From Litchfieldia alkalitelluris (GTDB lineage Bacteria > Bacillota > Bacilli > Bacillales > Bacillaceae_L): DNA of 64,000 nt. Location of the stretch: assembly GCF_002019645.1 (NCBI RefSeq), contig NZ_KV917374.1, forward strand, positions 709,452 to 773,451, written 5' to 3'. The notes under the pieces are model-generated. The model saw only the letters and a program-made list of their open reading frames with translations. It ran no database searches and was not told the origin of the DNA. Positions 8,101-16,012 of the stretch are shown in pieces; within the stretch, counting starts at the first letter, position 1; each line of letters begins with the position of its first letter. The position numbers were made by a program, and so were the translations under genes.

Positions 8101-11100
8101 ACCAATGGGTTGGAAGTTATATCGTTGAGAGTAACCATCGCCCAGGTACGTGGACACTTTCGTATGTATGGGTAACTGATCATGCAGGAAATACAGTTTG
8201 GTATGGTCAAGAAGAATTACCGAGCGTTTCATATACTGTCGTAAATCCAGATGGTGACTTTACAGAGCCTGTCATCGAAAGTGTGAACATTATCACTCCA
8301 GAGGTGTCTGTTGGTGAAGAAATCATCATCGAAGCCAAAGTAACAGATACTCAATCTGCGGTTACGTTTGTTGTTGCAGGATTTGCTATTGAGTATAATG
8401 GTGACTATTTCTGGAACTATATTGAGTTTGAATATGATGAATCCAGAGATGTATGGGTTGGAACCCATATAGTAAGAGAAAATGACGTACATGGAACTTG
8501 GTTACTTGAGTCTATTCATGCTGAAGATGCAGCAGGTAATTATAGCTTCCAATATGTTGCTGATCCATCAGCGACTGTTATTGTCAATAATCCAGATGGA
8601 GACTTCCTTTCACCAACACTTGAACATATTGGAGTAAATGTGACTGAAGCTGTGGTCGGTGATGTGGTTACCATTTCAGCTGATGTAACTGATAAAACAG
8701 GTGTAGAGATGGTTGAAGTAACATTCCGTGGTCAAAATTCGGATGATTATAAGTACTATTATTTACAGTACAATGATACGACAGGTAAGTGGGAATATTC
8801 GTATACAGTTGGTGAGTTTGATCGTCAAGAAGAATGGATCTTAACCGATGTATGGTTAGCAGACGTACTTGGTAACACAGGATACTTATACGAAGAGCAA
8901 TTACCGAATGTTTCTTATTCAGTTGTTAATACGAATGAAGACACGATCGCAGCCACAATTGAAAGCTTTGTGATTAAAACACCGAATGTTCAAGTAGGTG
9001 ATGAGGTCGTGATTGAAGCAGTAGTGGTTGATGATAAATCAGGTGTTCAAGAAGTATTTGCAGGGTTTATGAACTTAAATGAAGCAGGAGATATGATTGA
9101 TTATCGTACCATTCCATTTGTTTACGATGAGTCAACTGGTATATGGAAAGGAAGCTATACAGTACTTCCGATTCATTACAATGGAACATATACACTAGAT
9201 CACATTGGATTCGTCGATTATGCAGGTAATTGGAAATACATGATGGGTGATGAAGTGGCAAAAACATTTGGTGGTGTGACGTATGTTGTAGACAATCCAA
9301 ATGTGGTAGATCCAACTGTAACAAGTGCAGAAGTGACTCCAAATAGCGCAACCTATGGTGAAGAGGTTACGGTCAAGCTAGGTGTTGAAAATGGCGCTGG
9401 ACTTGATCGCATTGGGGCAGTATTCACTCATTCAACGTCCGACGAGTTTTTTGAGGTTGTTTTAGAGTTTGATGAAGCACTAGGAATGTTTGTTGGAACA
9501 GACCATGTTCCGAATTATCTTCCAAAAGGAACTTGGAATCTACACTTTGTGTATGTGTTTAACCATGATTTCTTTAGAGAATTAATCATAACAGATGGTG
9601 TTTCTGCTAGCTTTACGTTAGAAGCTAAGGGTGATGTGATTACAAGTCCTTACTTTGACGAAGCAGCATATTATGAGTCAGTAGGAAGCTACTATAATGC
9701 AGTATACTATGCAGGAAAAGCATTAGAAGCAGGCGATACTCGTGCAGAGGAATTAATGCTAAGAGTGGCTGAACTTTTATTCGCTGAAGCTGAGAAAACA
9801 AATGATCTAAATGCGTTTGAATTACTAGTGAGCACCTATGGTGTACCAATTGATATTCAAGAAGCTGCAGCAGGGAAGTTAAACCCTATTACTTCAGCTA
9901 GCTATGATGAAGCGGTATGGTATGAGTCAGCAGGAAGCTACTATAATGCAGTATACTATGCAGGAAAAGCATTAGAAGATGGAGATACTCGTGCAGAGGA
10001 GTTAATGGCAAGAGTAGCTGAGCTTTTATTCAATGAAGCAGAGATCAAAGATGATTTCAATGCGTTTGAATTACTAGCAACGACTTATGGTGTACCTGCA
10101 GATATTCAACAAGCAGCGGCAAATAAGTTAAATCCTATTACTTCAGCTAGCTATGATGAAGCAGTATGGTATGAGTCAGTAGGAAGCTACTATAATGCAG
10201 TTTATTTTGCAGGAAAAGCATTAGAAGATGGCGATACTCGTGCAACAGAATTAATGGCAAGAGTGGCTCAACTTTTATTCGCTGAAGCAGAAAAAACAAA
10301 CGATTTAAATGCGTTTGAATTACTAGTGAACACGTACGGTGTGCCTATTGATATTCAAGAAGCAGCAGCTGGTAAGCTAGGAATTGGAGTTGTAGCGTCT
10401 CCAAACTATGATGAAGCAGCATGGTATGAATCAGTAGGAAGCTATTATAACGCAGTCTATTTTGCTGGAAAAGCAATAGAAGATGGCGATACTCGTGCAA
10501 CAGATTTAATGGCAAGAGTAGCAAAGCTTTTATACGCTGAAGCGGAAGTAAAGAGCGATCAAAATGCGTTTGAATTATTAGCATCAACTAACGGTGTGCC
10601 AGCAGACATTCAACAAGCGGCACAAGCCCAGTTAGGAATTGGAGTTGTCACTTCTCCAAGCTATGGTGAAGCAGTATGGTATGAGTCAGAAGGAAGTTAC
10701 TATAATGCCGTCTATTTTGCTGGACAAGCATTAAAAGATGGCGATACTCGCGCAACGATATTAATGGCAAGAGTCGCTGAACTTTTATTTGCAGAAGCAG
10801 AACTGAAGAATGACTTAAATGCGTTTGAGTTATTGGCAAACACTTACGGTGTACCCTCTGAGATTCAACAAGCAGCAGCAAGTAAGTTAGGAGCTGGAGA
10901 TATCACTTCACCAAGCTTTGCTGAAGCAGTATGGTATGAGTCAGTAGGAAACTACTATAATGCCGTATACTTTGCGGGTAAGGCAATTGAAGAGGGAGAT
11001 AGCCAAGCTCAAGAATTAATGAACAGAGTAGCTGAAGCACTTTATCAAGAGGCTAATGAAAACTATGCAAATGGTAACATTACTGAAGCCGAAAATGCAT

Positions 11101-11165
11101 ATGCGTTATTATTAGCAACAACAGGAGTACCTACGGCTATTAAAGAAGCGATTAATAATAAGTAA
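5181..11165 (+). CDS. Giant secreted repeat protein: about 12 Ig-like domains and six 84-residue helical repeats
   Basis: 1994 residues from TTG 5181, with AAGGGGGAG 5 bases upstream. Residues 1-22 are a signal peptide (KRMVSILLAVLLLFPNLSYG). Residues about 25-125 are a Glu/Val/Ser-rich acidic linker. Residues about 127-1485 hold about 12 beta-sandwich repeats with a period near 338 bases, marked by PDGDFTAPVLENIEVVT, SDDxSGVSYVEAEF, HRPGTWTLSYV and DEAGN. Residues about 1486-1994 hold six repeats with SYDEAVWYESVGSYYNAVYY, GKALEDGDTRA and NAFELL, likely TPR/Sel1-like helical hairpins. No LPXTG motif, SLH domain or terminal membrane helix is seen, so it is released or held non-covalently. It precedes a GT2 enzyme and the polysaccharide locus; an adhesin or matrix role is inference. 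Confidence 0.85.
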   Translation: MKRMVSILLAVLLLFPNLSYGMGSGSSLSVEVKSESEVVVDSEEAIEVAGNSEKTEQEESTKESVSKPTVEVEETDEVPAEAPEQKQDVEGSDSTKATNEEQEEVAPVKESEETVEEDAVASTSEIPELTAVDVVTETASPGESVRVNFSFTNPEFISLGEVGFVSPSGIYDWAELYYDETTGQFATDFYVSGSMEPGVWTIGEIWVTSDYDQWHEITSELTSSVSFTIVNDNPDYTAPVLETIEVVTPEVAVGEEVVIAAQVSDDSSGVSYVEAEFYNENGDSRYIDFQYDSATDQWIGSYVVESNHPPGTWTLGYVWISDHAGNPNWYDEYEFPNVSYIVVNPDGDFTAPVLGNIEVVTPEVAVGEEVIITADVSDDLSGVSYVEAEFTNENGDYRFIDFQYDSEKNKWVGSYVVESNHQPGTWTLSYVWISDEAGNTNWYYESDLPSASYSVVNPDGDFTAPVLENIQVVTREVTVGQEVIIKAEASDDLSGVYHVEAEFSDVNGNYKWINFNYDSETNSWIGSYVVESNHQPGTWSLSYVSLSDEAGNYYSYSRDELPSISYVVSNPDGDFTPPVLENVEVVTPEVTVGEEVIITAQVSDNLSGASYLQAEFSNGSGNSKWVDFQYDSETNQWVGSYVVGANHLPGTWTLTYVALTDEAGNHISYSGEELPVISYEVVNPDGDFNGPVLENIELTTPEAAVGEKVVFTAQVSDDSSGVSEVIAEINHENGEYNTISFEYDASADQWVGSYVVEKNHRPGTWTLSYLWLYDVAGNYQSYSQEELPSLSYTVVNPDGDFTAPVLDHIEVVTSEVAVGEEVIITAQATDEQSGVSYLEAEFYHENGDYNWISFDYDSESNVWVGSYVVEANHRPGTWTLSYVSVSDEAGNYSWYDQEELPSLSYTVVNPDGDFTAPVLENIEVVTSEVAVGEEVIITAQATDEQSGVSYLEAEFYNENDDYQTVWFEYDSETNQWVGSYIVESNHRPGTWTLSYVWVTDHAGNTVWYGQEELPSVSYTVVNPDGDFTEPVIESVNIITPEVSVGEEIIIEAKVTDTQSAVTFVVAGFAIEYNGDYFWNYIEFEYDESRDVWVGTHIVRENDVHGTWLLESIHAEDAAGNYSFQYVADPSATVIVNNPDGDFLSPTLEHIGVNVTEAVVGDVVTISADVTDKTGVEMVEVTFRGQNSDDYKYYYLQYNDTTGKWEYSYTVGEFDRQEEWILTDVWLADVLGNTGYLYEEQLPNVSYSVVNTNEDTIAATIESFVIKTPNVQVGDEVVIEAVVVDDKSGVQEVFAGFMNLNEAGDMIDYRTIPFVYDESTGIWKGSYTVLPIHYNGTYTLDHIGFVDYAGNWKYMMGDEVAKTFGGVTYVVDNPNVVDPTVTSAEVTPNSATYGEEVTVKLGVENGAGLDRIGAVFTHSTSDEFFEVVLEFDEALGMFVGTDHVPNYLPKGTWNLHFVYVFNHDFFRELIITDGVSASFTLEAKGDVITSPYFDEAAYYESVGSYYNAVYYAGKALEAGDTRAEELMLRVAELLFAEAEKTNDLNAFELLVSTYGVPIDIQEAAAGKLNPITSASYDEAVWYESAGSYYNAVYYAGKALEDGDTRAEELMARVAELLFNEAEIKDDFNAFELLATTYGVPADIQQAAANKLNPITSASYDEAVWYESVGSYYNAVYFAGKALEDGDTRATELMARVAQLLFAEAEKTNDLNAFELLVNTYGVPIDIQEAAAGKLGIGVVASPNYDEAAWYESVGSYYNAVYFAGKAIEDGDTRATDLMARVAKLLYAEAEVKSDQNAFELLASTNGVPADIQQAAQAQLGIGVVTSPSYGEAVWYESEGSYYNAVYFAGQALKDGDTRATILMARVAELLFAEAELKNDLNAFELLANTYGVPSEIQQAAASKLGAGDITSPSFAEAVWYESVGNYYNAVYFAGKAIEEGDSQAQELMNRVAEALYQEANENYANGNITEAENAYALLLATTGVPTAIKEAINNK

Positions 11166-11171
11166 ACCAAA

Positions 11172-11212
11172 AGGAAGAGTTGCTGACATGGTCAGTGACT
11201 CTTTCGTTTTTA
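11172..11212 (+). terminator. Terminator of the giant repeat protein gene
   Basis: AAGAGT..CTGAC and GTCAG..ACTCTT form an interrupted stem around an ATG loop, followed by CGTTTTT, just after the stop codon. Confidence 0.85.
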
Positions 11213-11249
11213 CAAGGTAAGAAAGTATATAAATTTTAACGTAGTTTTA

Positions 11250-11375
11250 GTGTCTAGCTCCAGGCGCCATCGACTCGGGGTCATAAGCCAATCCGTCTAG
11301 AAGGTTAAAAAGCAACCTTCAAGCCGGCTCGTCTTATGCCTGTCGCCGATAGGCGGGCGCCGCAGCGCTTTTCTT
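11250..11375. repeat. Bacillaceae GC-rich intergenic repeat (TGTCTAGCTCCAGGCG type)
   Basis: The segment begins GTGTCTAGCTCCAGGCGCC and ends GGCGCCGCAGCGCTT, much richer in GC than its surroundings, with an internal hairpin (AGAAGGTT..AACCTTC). Repeats opening TCTAGCTCCAG and closing near GCGCTT are scattered through many Bacillus genomes. Identification is from memory of that family; only one copy is in this window. Confidence 0.6.
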
Positions 11376-11476
11376 ATTAAGTAAAATTTTACAAATAACG
11401 AGAAATTTTTACATATTTAGAGAGGTAATCTGCTATAATTTAGTAGATTATTATAAAGACGTATGGAGGAAAATGA

Positions 11477-12754
11477 GTGGCCAGTATCTTAACGACTAGT
11501 TTTTTTGCTTTACAAATGATTTTATTATTTTTCTGGGCTTATTGGATCTTCATTAGCCTCTTTGGATTTGGTAGACCGAGTAAAATAGAAGACAAGCTAC
11601 CAAGCAAACGATTTTTAATCTTGGTTCCTGCTCACAATGAAGAGAAAGTGGTTGGAAATCTAGTAAGAAATTTAAAAGATTTGGATTATCCTGATGAATT
11701 ATATGATGTGGTCGTTATTGCTGATAATTGTACAGATAAAACGGCCGAGATCGCAAAAGAATTAGGAGCGATTGCTCTAGAACATACGAGTAAGCCTGGG
11801 GAATTAAGAGGAAAGCCTTATGGTATTAAATATGCAGTCGACCAAATCGGCGACGACCTGACAAAGAAGTATGATGGAATTTGTTTTTTTGATGCCGATA
11901 ATTTAGTTTCTCGTAATTATCTAAAAGAAATGAACAATCATTTATTAAAGGGAGATAAGTTGATTCAAAGTTATTTAGATTCAAAAAACCCTGGTGATAA
12001 CTGGGTGACTCTTTCTTATGCAACAAGCTATTATTATATGAATCGATCTTGGCAGCTTGCTAAGTCAAGATTAGGCCTTGGAAATGCAATTGGCGGGACT
12101 GGTTTTTGTGTGGACACAACTCTGTTTAAAGAAGTCGGTTGGACAGCGAGATCATTAACCGAGGATCTAGAATTTACTATGCAATGCTTGCTAAAAGGGA
12201 CGCCAGCTAAATGGTGTCACCATGCAAGAGTGTATGATGAGAAGCCCGAAAGCTTCATTGCTTCATGTGTACAACGTTTACGTTGGGCGCGTGGTCATTG
12301 GGATGTGTGCTTTAAGTATGCACCTAAATTAATGTATCGTGCGATCAGAAAAGCGGATATCCTTGCCTTTGATGGGTTTATCTATTTGGTTAATCCTGGC
12401 AGAATTATATTAAATGCACTGACTGGACTTATTCTTGTATTTTCACAAATATCTACGGTTAGTTGGTTACAGTCGGTTGTACCTTGGCAGCTGTGGTTAA
12501 CTTTATTAGTTTTCCAATTTAGCTATGTGGTTTATACAATGGTGATTGACTCGAACAATCGGTTAAATAAAGTTAAAGCGATTATTTCTCTTGTGGTTTT
12601 TAACTTTTCATATATTCCGTTGTTTTTTTGGTCGTTATTTACCAAGGGAAATAAGACTTGGAAAAGAACGGAGCATACTAGAAGCATTGTTATGGAGGAA
12701 ATTGATGTAAGTGAATCAGAGGTTGCGGCAGGGAAGGAATCTAAAGCGGTATAG
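11477..12754 (+). CDS. Processive GT2-family membrane glycosyltransferase
   Basis: 425 residues from GTG 11477 behind TGGAGGAAAA; a TATAAT lies at 11434-11439. An N-terminal membrane helix precedes a GT-A domain with LVPAHNEE, VVIADNCTDKT, the DxD-like FFDADN, the acceptor-site TED of SLTEDLEF, and QRLRWARG (the QxxRW motif of processive enzymes). Three or four C-terminal membrane helices follow. This is the cellulose/hyaluronan/YdaM-like architecture: it would polymerise a nucleotide sugar at the membrane and export the chain. The sugar cannot be told from sequence. It lies after the giant secreted protein but has its own upstream spacer and promoter-like sequence. Confidence 0.85.
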   Translation: MASILTTSFFALQMILLFFWAYWIFISLFGFGRPSKIEDKLPSKRFLILVPAHNEEKVVGNLVRNLKDLDYPDELYDVVVIADNCTDKTAEIAKELGAIALEHTSKPGELRGKPYGIKYAVDQIGDDLTKKYDGICFFDADNLVSRNYLKEMNNHLLKGDKLIQSYLDSKNPGDNWVTLSYATSYYYMNRSWQLAKSRLGLGNAIGGTGFCVDTTLFKEVGWTARSLTEDLEFTMQCLLKGTPAKWCHHARVYDEKPESFIASCVQRLRWARGHWDVCFKYAPKLMYRAIRKADILAFDGFIYLVNPGRIILNALTGLILVFSQISTVSWLQSVVPWQLWLTLLVFQFSYVVYTMVIDSNNRLNKVKAIISLVVFNFSYIPLFFWSLFTKGNKTWKRTEHTRSIVMEEIDVSESEVAAGKESKAV

Positions 12755-12776
12755 CCCTAAAAATAACCTAGGTAGT

Positions 12777-12912
12777 GGAGTTCCATGAGCTTCGATCCAC
12801 TCGCTTTCCGCGGGGCGGTTCGTGAGCCTCCTCGTCGCTTTTTGGCTCCTGCGGGGTCTCACGCTGACCGCACATCCCGCAGGAGTCGAGTGGCTCTCTG
12901 CTCATTCCACAT
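12777..12912. repeat. Bacillaceae GC-rich intergenic repeat (CACTCGCTTTCCGCGGGG type)
   Basis: CCACTCGCTTTCCGCGGGGC, then GAGCCTCCTCGTCGCT, CTCCTGCGGGGTCTCACG and CCCGCAGGAGTCGAGTGG form a long imperfect palindrome: CCACTCG pairs with CGAGTGG and CTCCTGCGGG with CCCGCAGGAG. This repeat is common between genes in Bacillus relatives. A short open frame across it is spurious. Confidence 0.8.
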
Positions 12913-13068
12913 TATGTGAGCAACATTTTGATCTACATGGTGCGATTTTTATAGTATTTGGGTCTATCCTAGAAGAACTTTTAAGTGAAAAAGAAGAAGG
13001 TTATTAGTGACTGTTATTAATAGCTTTTATAATATGAGTTTTTAATAGAAATGAGGTAGTTTTTAGTA

Positions 13069-13809
13069 ATGCGCAGGAATAGTATTTTAGTTATTCTATT
13101 TTTCATTTTACTGGTAGGTTGTAGTAGTAAAGAAACGACGGAACCTCAAACTGAGGAAAAAGTGAACATTAATCTGCAAGAAATTTTAAGTCGAGAGTTA
13201 TATGAGGATGAAAGAGTTAAGAAAGTAGTTACAGCTAATATTGAAATCAATGAATTGTCGAATGACGCGATTCGTGTTCGTTTACAAGGAAATCATCAGT
13301 TTGAACAATTATCTGACACAGACAAGTTCGAATTGTTTCATTACATGACGATGAAGGTTCGTAAAGAGTTTACAAGTGATCAACTAGCTTCAGTATGTGG
13401 TGGGGACAAGTGCACGCTTGAGGAATTAAGCGTTGTGGTTGAAGGAAAGCGTTATTCGATCCGCAACGGGGAACTATGGATGAATAATGAGAAAATAGTT
13501 TCAAGAGACGGAACTGTAACAGCCACAAGTCAAAACAGTAAAAATAAAATGTTAAGTCCAAGTGCGTTAAGAGAAATAAAGATAGGAAATTGGATGAAAC
13601 TTAATGATGATCAAAAGCTAAGTGCTGTTAGTATGATATTTAGAAGCTTAGAAAAAGAGCGATACGAGATACAAGAAGATGAACGATTTTTTATTCGAAT
13701 GCTCGATCAAGCGGTCCGTGAAGATGATAGCCCTAAAGACAAATTAGTTAAAGAAGTTATGATCACTCAAGGGGTGTCCGCGGGGGCGCTAGAACGTAAA
13801 GAAAGCTAG
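13069..13809 (+). CDS. Predicted lipoprotein, 246 residues, unknown function
   Basis: ATG 13069 follows GAGGTAG. Residues 1-18 form a lipoprotein signal with lipobox LVGC, and the lipidated Cys is followed by a Ser/Lys/Glu/Thr-rich linker. The remaining about 210 residues are soluble and charged, with a Cys pair (VCGGDKC) near residues 108-113 that could form a disulfide outside the membrane. I do not recognise a family. A terminator follows, so it looks monocistronic. Confidence 0.8.
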   Translation: MRRNSILVILFFILLVGCSSKETTEPQTEEKVNINLQEILSRELYEDERVKKVVTANIEINELSNDAIRVRLQGNHQFEQLSDTDKFELFHYMTMKVRKEFTSDQLASVCGGDKCTLEELSVVVEGKRYSIRNGELWMNNEKIVSRDGTVTATSQNSKNKMLSPSALREIKIGNWMKLNDDQKLSAVSMIFRSLEKERYEIQEDERFFIRMLDQAVREDDSPKDKLVKEVMITQGVSAGALERKES

Positions 13810-13862
13810 AAAGCAGTATGAAGAGTCTCAGACTTCTTAAATTTGCTTAGTGAACGAGTATG

Positions 13863-13908
13863 AAGGCTTGTCCCGGTGCGATGTTTTGCGCTAGGGATAA
13901 GCCTTTTT
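13863..13908 (+). terminator. Terminator after the lipoprotein gene
   Basis: AAGGCTTGTCCC and GGGATAAGCCTT pair with a small mismatch, followed by TTTTT. Confidence 0.85.
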
Positions 13909-14011
13909 ATTATTAAATCAAGAAAATAGTGAATGTTTTTTATAAATTCACTTTGCCATGCCCTCTTTTTTCACTTCGCCTCTATAACTAGTGTGAAGGG
14001 AGGTGAAACTC

Positions 14012-14227
14012 ATGGCAGAACAAGTATTAACAGGTACGTCGTTACGTTTGATTCTTGAAGCGGGTGTGGATCAGTTTGGTGAGATGAAGTATAAATCAAA
14101 GAACTACAACAACATCAAAACCAGTGCAACACCTGATGCGTTATTTGCAACAGCGAATGCTCTTTTAGGGCTTCAAAGCTTAAAGAATGCGGGAATTCGT
14201 CGATTCGACACAAATGACATTTTTTAA
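14012..14227 (+). CDS. DUF1659 family protein, 71 residues
   Basis: GGGAGGTGA sits just before ATG 14012; a GTG at 14003 lies inside that site and is not the start. MAEQVLTGTSLRLILEAGVD and the tail NAGIRRFDTNDIF fit the small DUF1659 family of Bacillus. These proteins are nearly always encoded with DUF2922 and YvrJ partners, as here. Function unknown. Confidence 0.85.
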   Translation: MAEQVLTGTSLRLILEAGVDQFGEMKYKSKNYNNIKTSATPDALFATANALLGLQSLKNAGIRRFDTNDIF

Positions 14228-14266
14228 TCAGTAACAGATCAATAATCTAGGAAAGGAGGAGAGTAA

Positions 14267-14485
14267 ATGGCTAAGACGTTAGAAATGAGCTTTAGTACAG
14301 TGGATGGGAAGACGGCGAAGGTTTCGATTGAGAATCCGAATGAACCGGTTGATCAAGTGGCTCTGGCTGCTGCGATGGATGCGATCATTGCAGCGAATGT
14401 GTTTTACAGAGCTGGCGGTGACCTTGCTGGGAAACTTGGTGCTCGCGTGGTAGAGCGAAATGTAGTAGATGTGGTGTTAGGTTAA
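14267..14485 (+). CDS. DUF2922 family protein, 72 residues
   Basis: AAAGGAGGAGAG precedes ATG 14267. The sequence MAKTLEMSFSTVDGKTAKVS, NPNEPVDQ and the C-terminal VVERNVVDVVL match the compact DUF2922 family. It lies 39 bases after the DUF1659 gene in the same direction and is closed by a hairpin. Biological role unknown; probably a co-transcribed pair. Confidence 0.85.
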   Translation: MAKTLEMSFSTVDGKTAKVSIENPNEPVDQVALAAAMDAIIAANVFYRAGGDLAGKLGARVVERNVVDVVLG

Positions 14486-14494
14486 TCCTAACGG

Positions 14495-14528
14495 GTCCAT
14501 TCCTAGATTGGGAATGGACTTCTTATTT
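14495..14528 (+). terminator. Hairpin between DUF2922 and yvrJ-like genes
   Basis: GTCCATTCC and GGAATGGAC form a perfect nine-pair stem with a seven-base loop, followed by TTCTTATTT. Probably an attenuating terminator. Confidence 0.75.
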
Positions 14529-14597
14529 ATAGAGGTACTTTTGATGCGTGTGATGAAGTGGGCAAGCAATAATATCGAAGAAAGGAGGAAAACTTTC

Positions 14598-14762
14598 ATG
14601 GAGCAATGGTTCCCATTTATTCAAGAAGTCGGATTTCCGGTCGTTGTCACGTTTTATCTGCTTCATCGAATTGAGACGAAGCTAGATCGTGTGATTGAAT
14701 CGATTCAGTCTATCCCTGAAAAAATGGCACCGGAACAGGTTCAGGTGAAAAAATCAGTTTAA
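14598..14762 (+). CDS. yvrJ: YvrJ family small membrane protein, 54 residues
   Basis: AAAGGAGGAAAA lies upstream of ATG 14598. An upstream in-frame start at 14508 crosses the preceding hairpin and is rejected. The sequence MEQWFPFIQEVGFPVVVTFY, then LLHRIETKLDRVIESIQSI, is the short one-helix YvrJ pattern (membrane helix, then amphipathic helix). Found next to DUF1659/DUF2922 genes in many Bacillus genomes. Role unknown. Confidence 0.85.
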   Translation: MEQWFPFIQEVGFPVVVTFYLLHRIETKLDRVIESIQSIPEKMAPEQVQVKKSV

Positions 14763-14786
14763 CTATATACAGGTAGAGGTGCGAAA

Positions 14787-14832
14787 ACAAAGGCGAGCCA
14801 GCAGAGGAAGCTCTGCTGGCTCGCCTTTGTTT
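14787..14832 (+). terminator. Strong terminator after yvrJ
   Basis: ACAAAGGCGAGCCAGCAGAG and its complement form a stem of about 20 pairs around a GAAG loop, followed by TTGTTT. Confidence 0.8.
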
Positions 14833-14882
14833 GGTGTCTTACAACCTTCCTGTTGAACAGAAACATAAACTTCGTTAAATAT

Positions 14883-14911
14883 GGAAGCATGAGAACCGTC
14901 CCAGCGCTCCC
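14883..14911. repeat. Family-A palindrome
   Basis: GGAAGCATGAGAACCGTCCC followed by AGCGCTCCC, in the same orientation as the copies near 0.4 and 3.5 kb. Confidence 0.85.
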
Positions 14912-15001
14912 AAAAATGGGCTAGTTCATCAGGGCGTTTGTCTAGTCAATATCCCGGGGATTACATATGTTGTTTAGTGACAGTAGTGGAGGTGAAGTAT
15001 T

Positions 15002-15121
15002 ATGCATTGTGGATATGGATATGCAGCTCCAGTTGCAGCTGCACCGGTGGGAATGAACCCATTTGTGTTAATCGTTGTGTTGTTCATCTTATTAATTATC
15101 GTTGGTGCTTCTTGGTTCTAA
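15002..15121 (+). CDS. YjcZ family sporulation-type microprotein, 39 residues
   Basis: ATG 15002 follows GTGGAGGTGA. The peptide MHCGYGYAAPVAAAPVGM then one hydrophobic helix (NPFVLIVVLFILLIIVGASW) ending in Phe is the YjcZ pattern: a short Gly/Tyr/Ala head and a single membrane span. Such proteins are linked with spores in Bacillus. It is too short for routine gene calling but is convincing. Confidence 0.85.
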   Translation: MHCGYGYAAPVAAAPVGMNPFVLIVVLFILLIIVGASWF

Positions 15122-15133
15122 GATAGAAATGTA

Positions 15134-15163
15134 GAAACTCCTATGCCATAACATAGGGGTTTC
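15134..15163. terminator. Hairpin between convergent genes
   Basis: GAAACTCCTATG and CATAGGGGTTTC form an almost perfect stem (one G-T pair). It lies between the YjcZ stop and the convergent VOC gene stop and may serve both. Confidence 0.7.
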
Positions 15164-15170
15164 ATAGTGT

Positions 15171-15557
15171 TTACTTCTCGTAAAATTCGATTGGCAAGCC
15201 ATCGGGATCTGCGAAAAAGGTAAAGCGTTTCTCTGATAGTGAATCTACTCTAATTGGTTCAACCTCGATACCTTTTTCCTCTAACTCCTTCACAGCTTTA
15301 TCTATGTTATCTAATTCGAATGCTAAGTGTCTTAGTCCCCGTGCTTCTGGGTAGGAAGGGCGCTCTGGGGGATTTGGGAATGAGAACAGTTCGATTTGAT
15401 ATTCATCTCCTACTGCTAGGTCAAGTTTAAAGGAGTTTCTTTCCTCTCGGTAAACCTCCTGAACTACTGTTAACCCCAATACATCAACATAGAATGTTTT
15501 TGATTTTTCATAGTTAGAACAGATAATGGCTATATGGTGAATTTTGTTTAATTTCAA
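15171..15557 (-). CDS. VOC-superfamily (glyoxalase-like, YaeR/YwkD type) protein
   Basis: 128 residues from ATG 15557 with AGAGGTGTCAC upstream. It has two beta-alpha-beta-beta-beta modules. Probable metal ligands are His in KIHHIAI, Glu in YQIELFSF, His in GLRHLAFEL and Glu in LPIEFYE. These match glyoxalase I-like proteins of the YaeR/SMU1112c type. Family members bind a divalent metal and act on glyoxal adducts or unknown substrates. The gene faces the YjcZ gene and is alone on its strand apart from the small gene at 15657. Confidence 0.85.
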   Translation of the reverse strand: MKLNKIHHIAIICSNYEKSKTFYVDVLGLTVVQEVYREERNSFKLDLAVGDEYQIELFSFPNPPERPSYPEARGLRHLAFELDNIDKAVKELEEKGIEVEPIRVDSLSEKRFTFFADPDGLPIEFYEK

Positions 15558-15656
15558 AGTGACACCTCTTCTACTGTTTTTAATTTATCCTAACAAATTC
15601 TTAAGGATATTACATGAAAAAAGATCCCTTGTACAAATAAGGAATCTCTCGATAGA

Positions 15657-15788
15657 TTACATACCATTTAATAAAATTGTCATACCTGCACCTACAACAA
15701 TCGGAATGATTGGTATGGCGACATAGAATAAGATTTTCTGGCGCTTTTTTCTTTCCATCATTTCCTCAGGTGTTAAAAATCCATGCAT
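15657..15788 (-). CDS. Small membrane protein, 43 residues
   Basis: GGAGG sits 7 bases before ATG 15788; a longer frame to 15842 has no comparable site. MHGFLTPEEMMERKKRQKIL is followed by one hydrophobic helix (FYVAIPIIPIVVGAGMTILL). Charged head plus one span suggests a membrane microprotein. Family not recognised. It stands 100 bases upstream of the VOC gene on the same strand. Confidence 0.65.
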   Translation of the reverse strand: MHGFLTPEEMMERKKRQKILFYVAIPIIPIVVGAGMTILLNGM

Positions 15789-16012
15789 CTTTTTTCCTCC
15801 ATTTCGGCAACCGGCTGGCATCGTCATTGACATTAGCCCCATAGTTTTGCGTCGTCACCTTTCAGTGAGTTTGCCTTTTCGATTTGAGTGTCAACTCCAT
15901 AATAATTATCGACAAAGTTTGCATATAGTTTAGTTTTTTGTAAAATTTTTGTATTCTTAATGTGTATTAGAACTGTTTCAGTTTATAATAAGAGAAAAAG
16001 GGGGACGAATAC

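Noticed and set aside
11250-11375. Riboswitch or tRNA in the GC-rich block
   Set aside because: No cloverleaf or known aptamer core; it resembles a dispersed Bacillaceae repeat.
12822-13007. 61-codon frame after the GT2 gene
   Set aside because: Lies in the Bacillaceae intergenic repeat and has no ribosome site.
14938-15126. 62-codon Cys-rich frame
   Set aside because: Overlaps the YjcZ gene, which has a strong ribosome site and clear family features in another frame.
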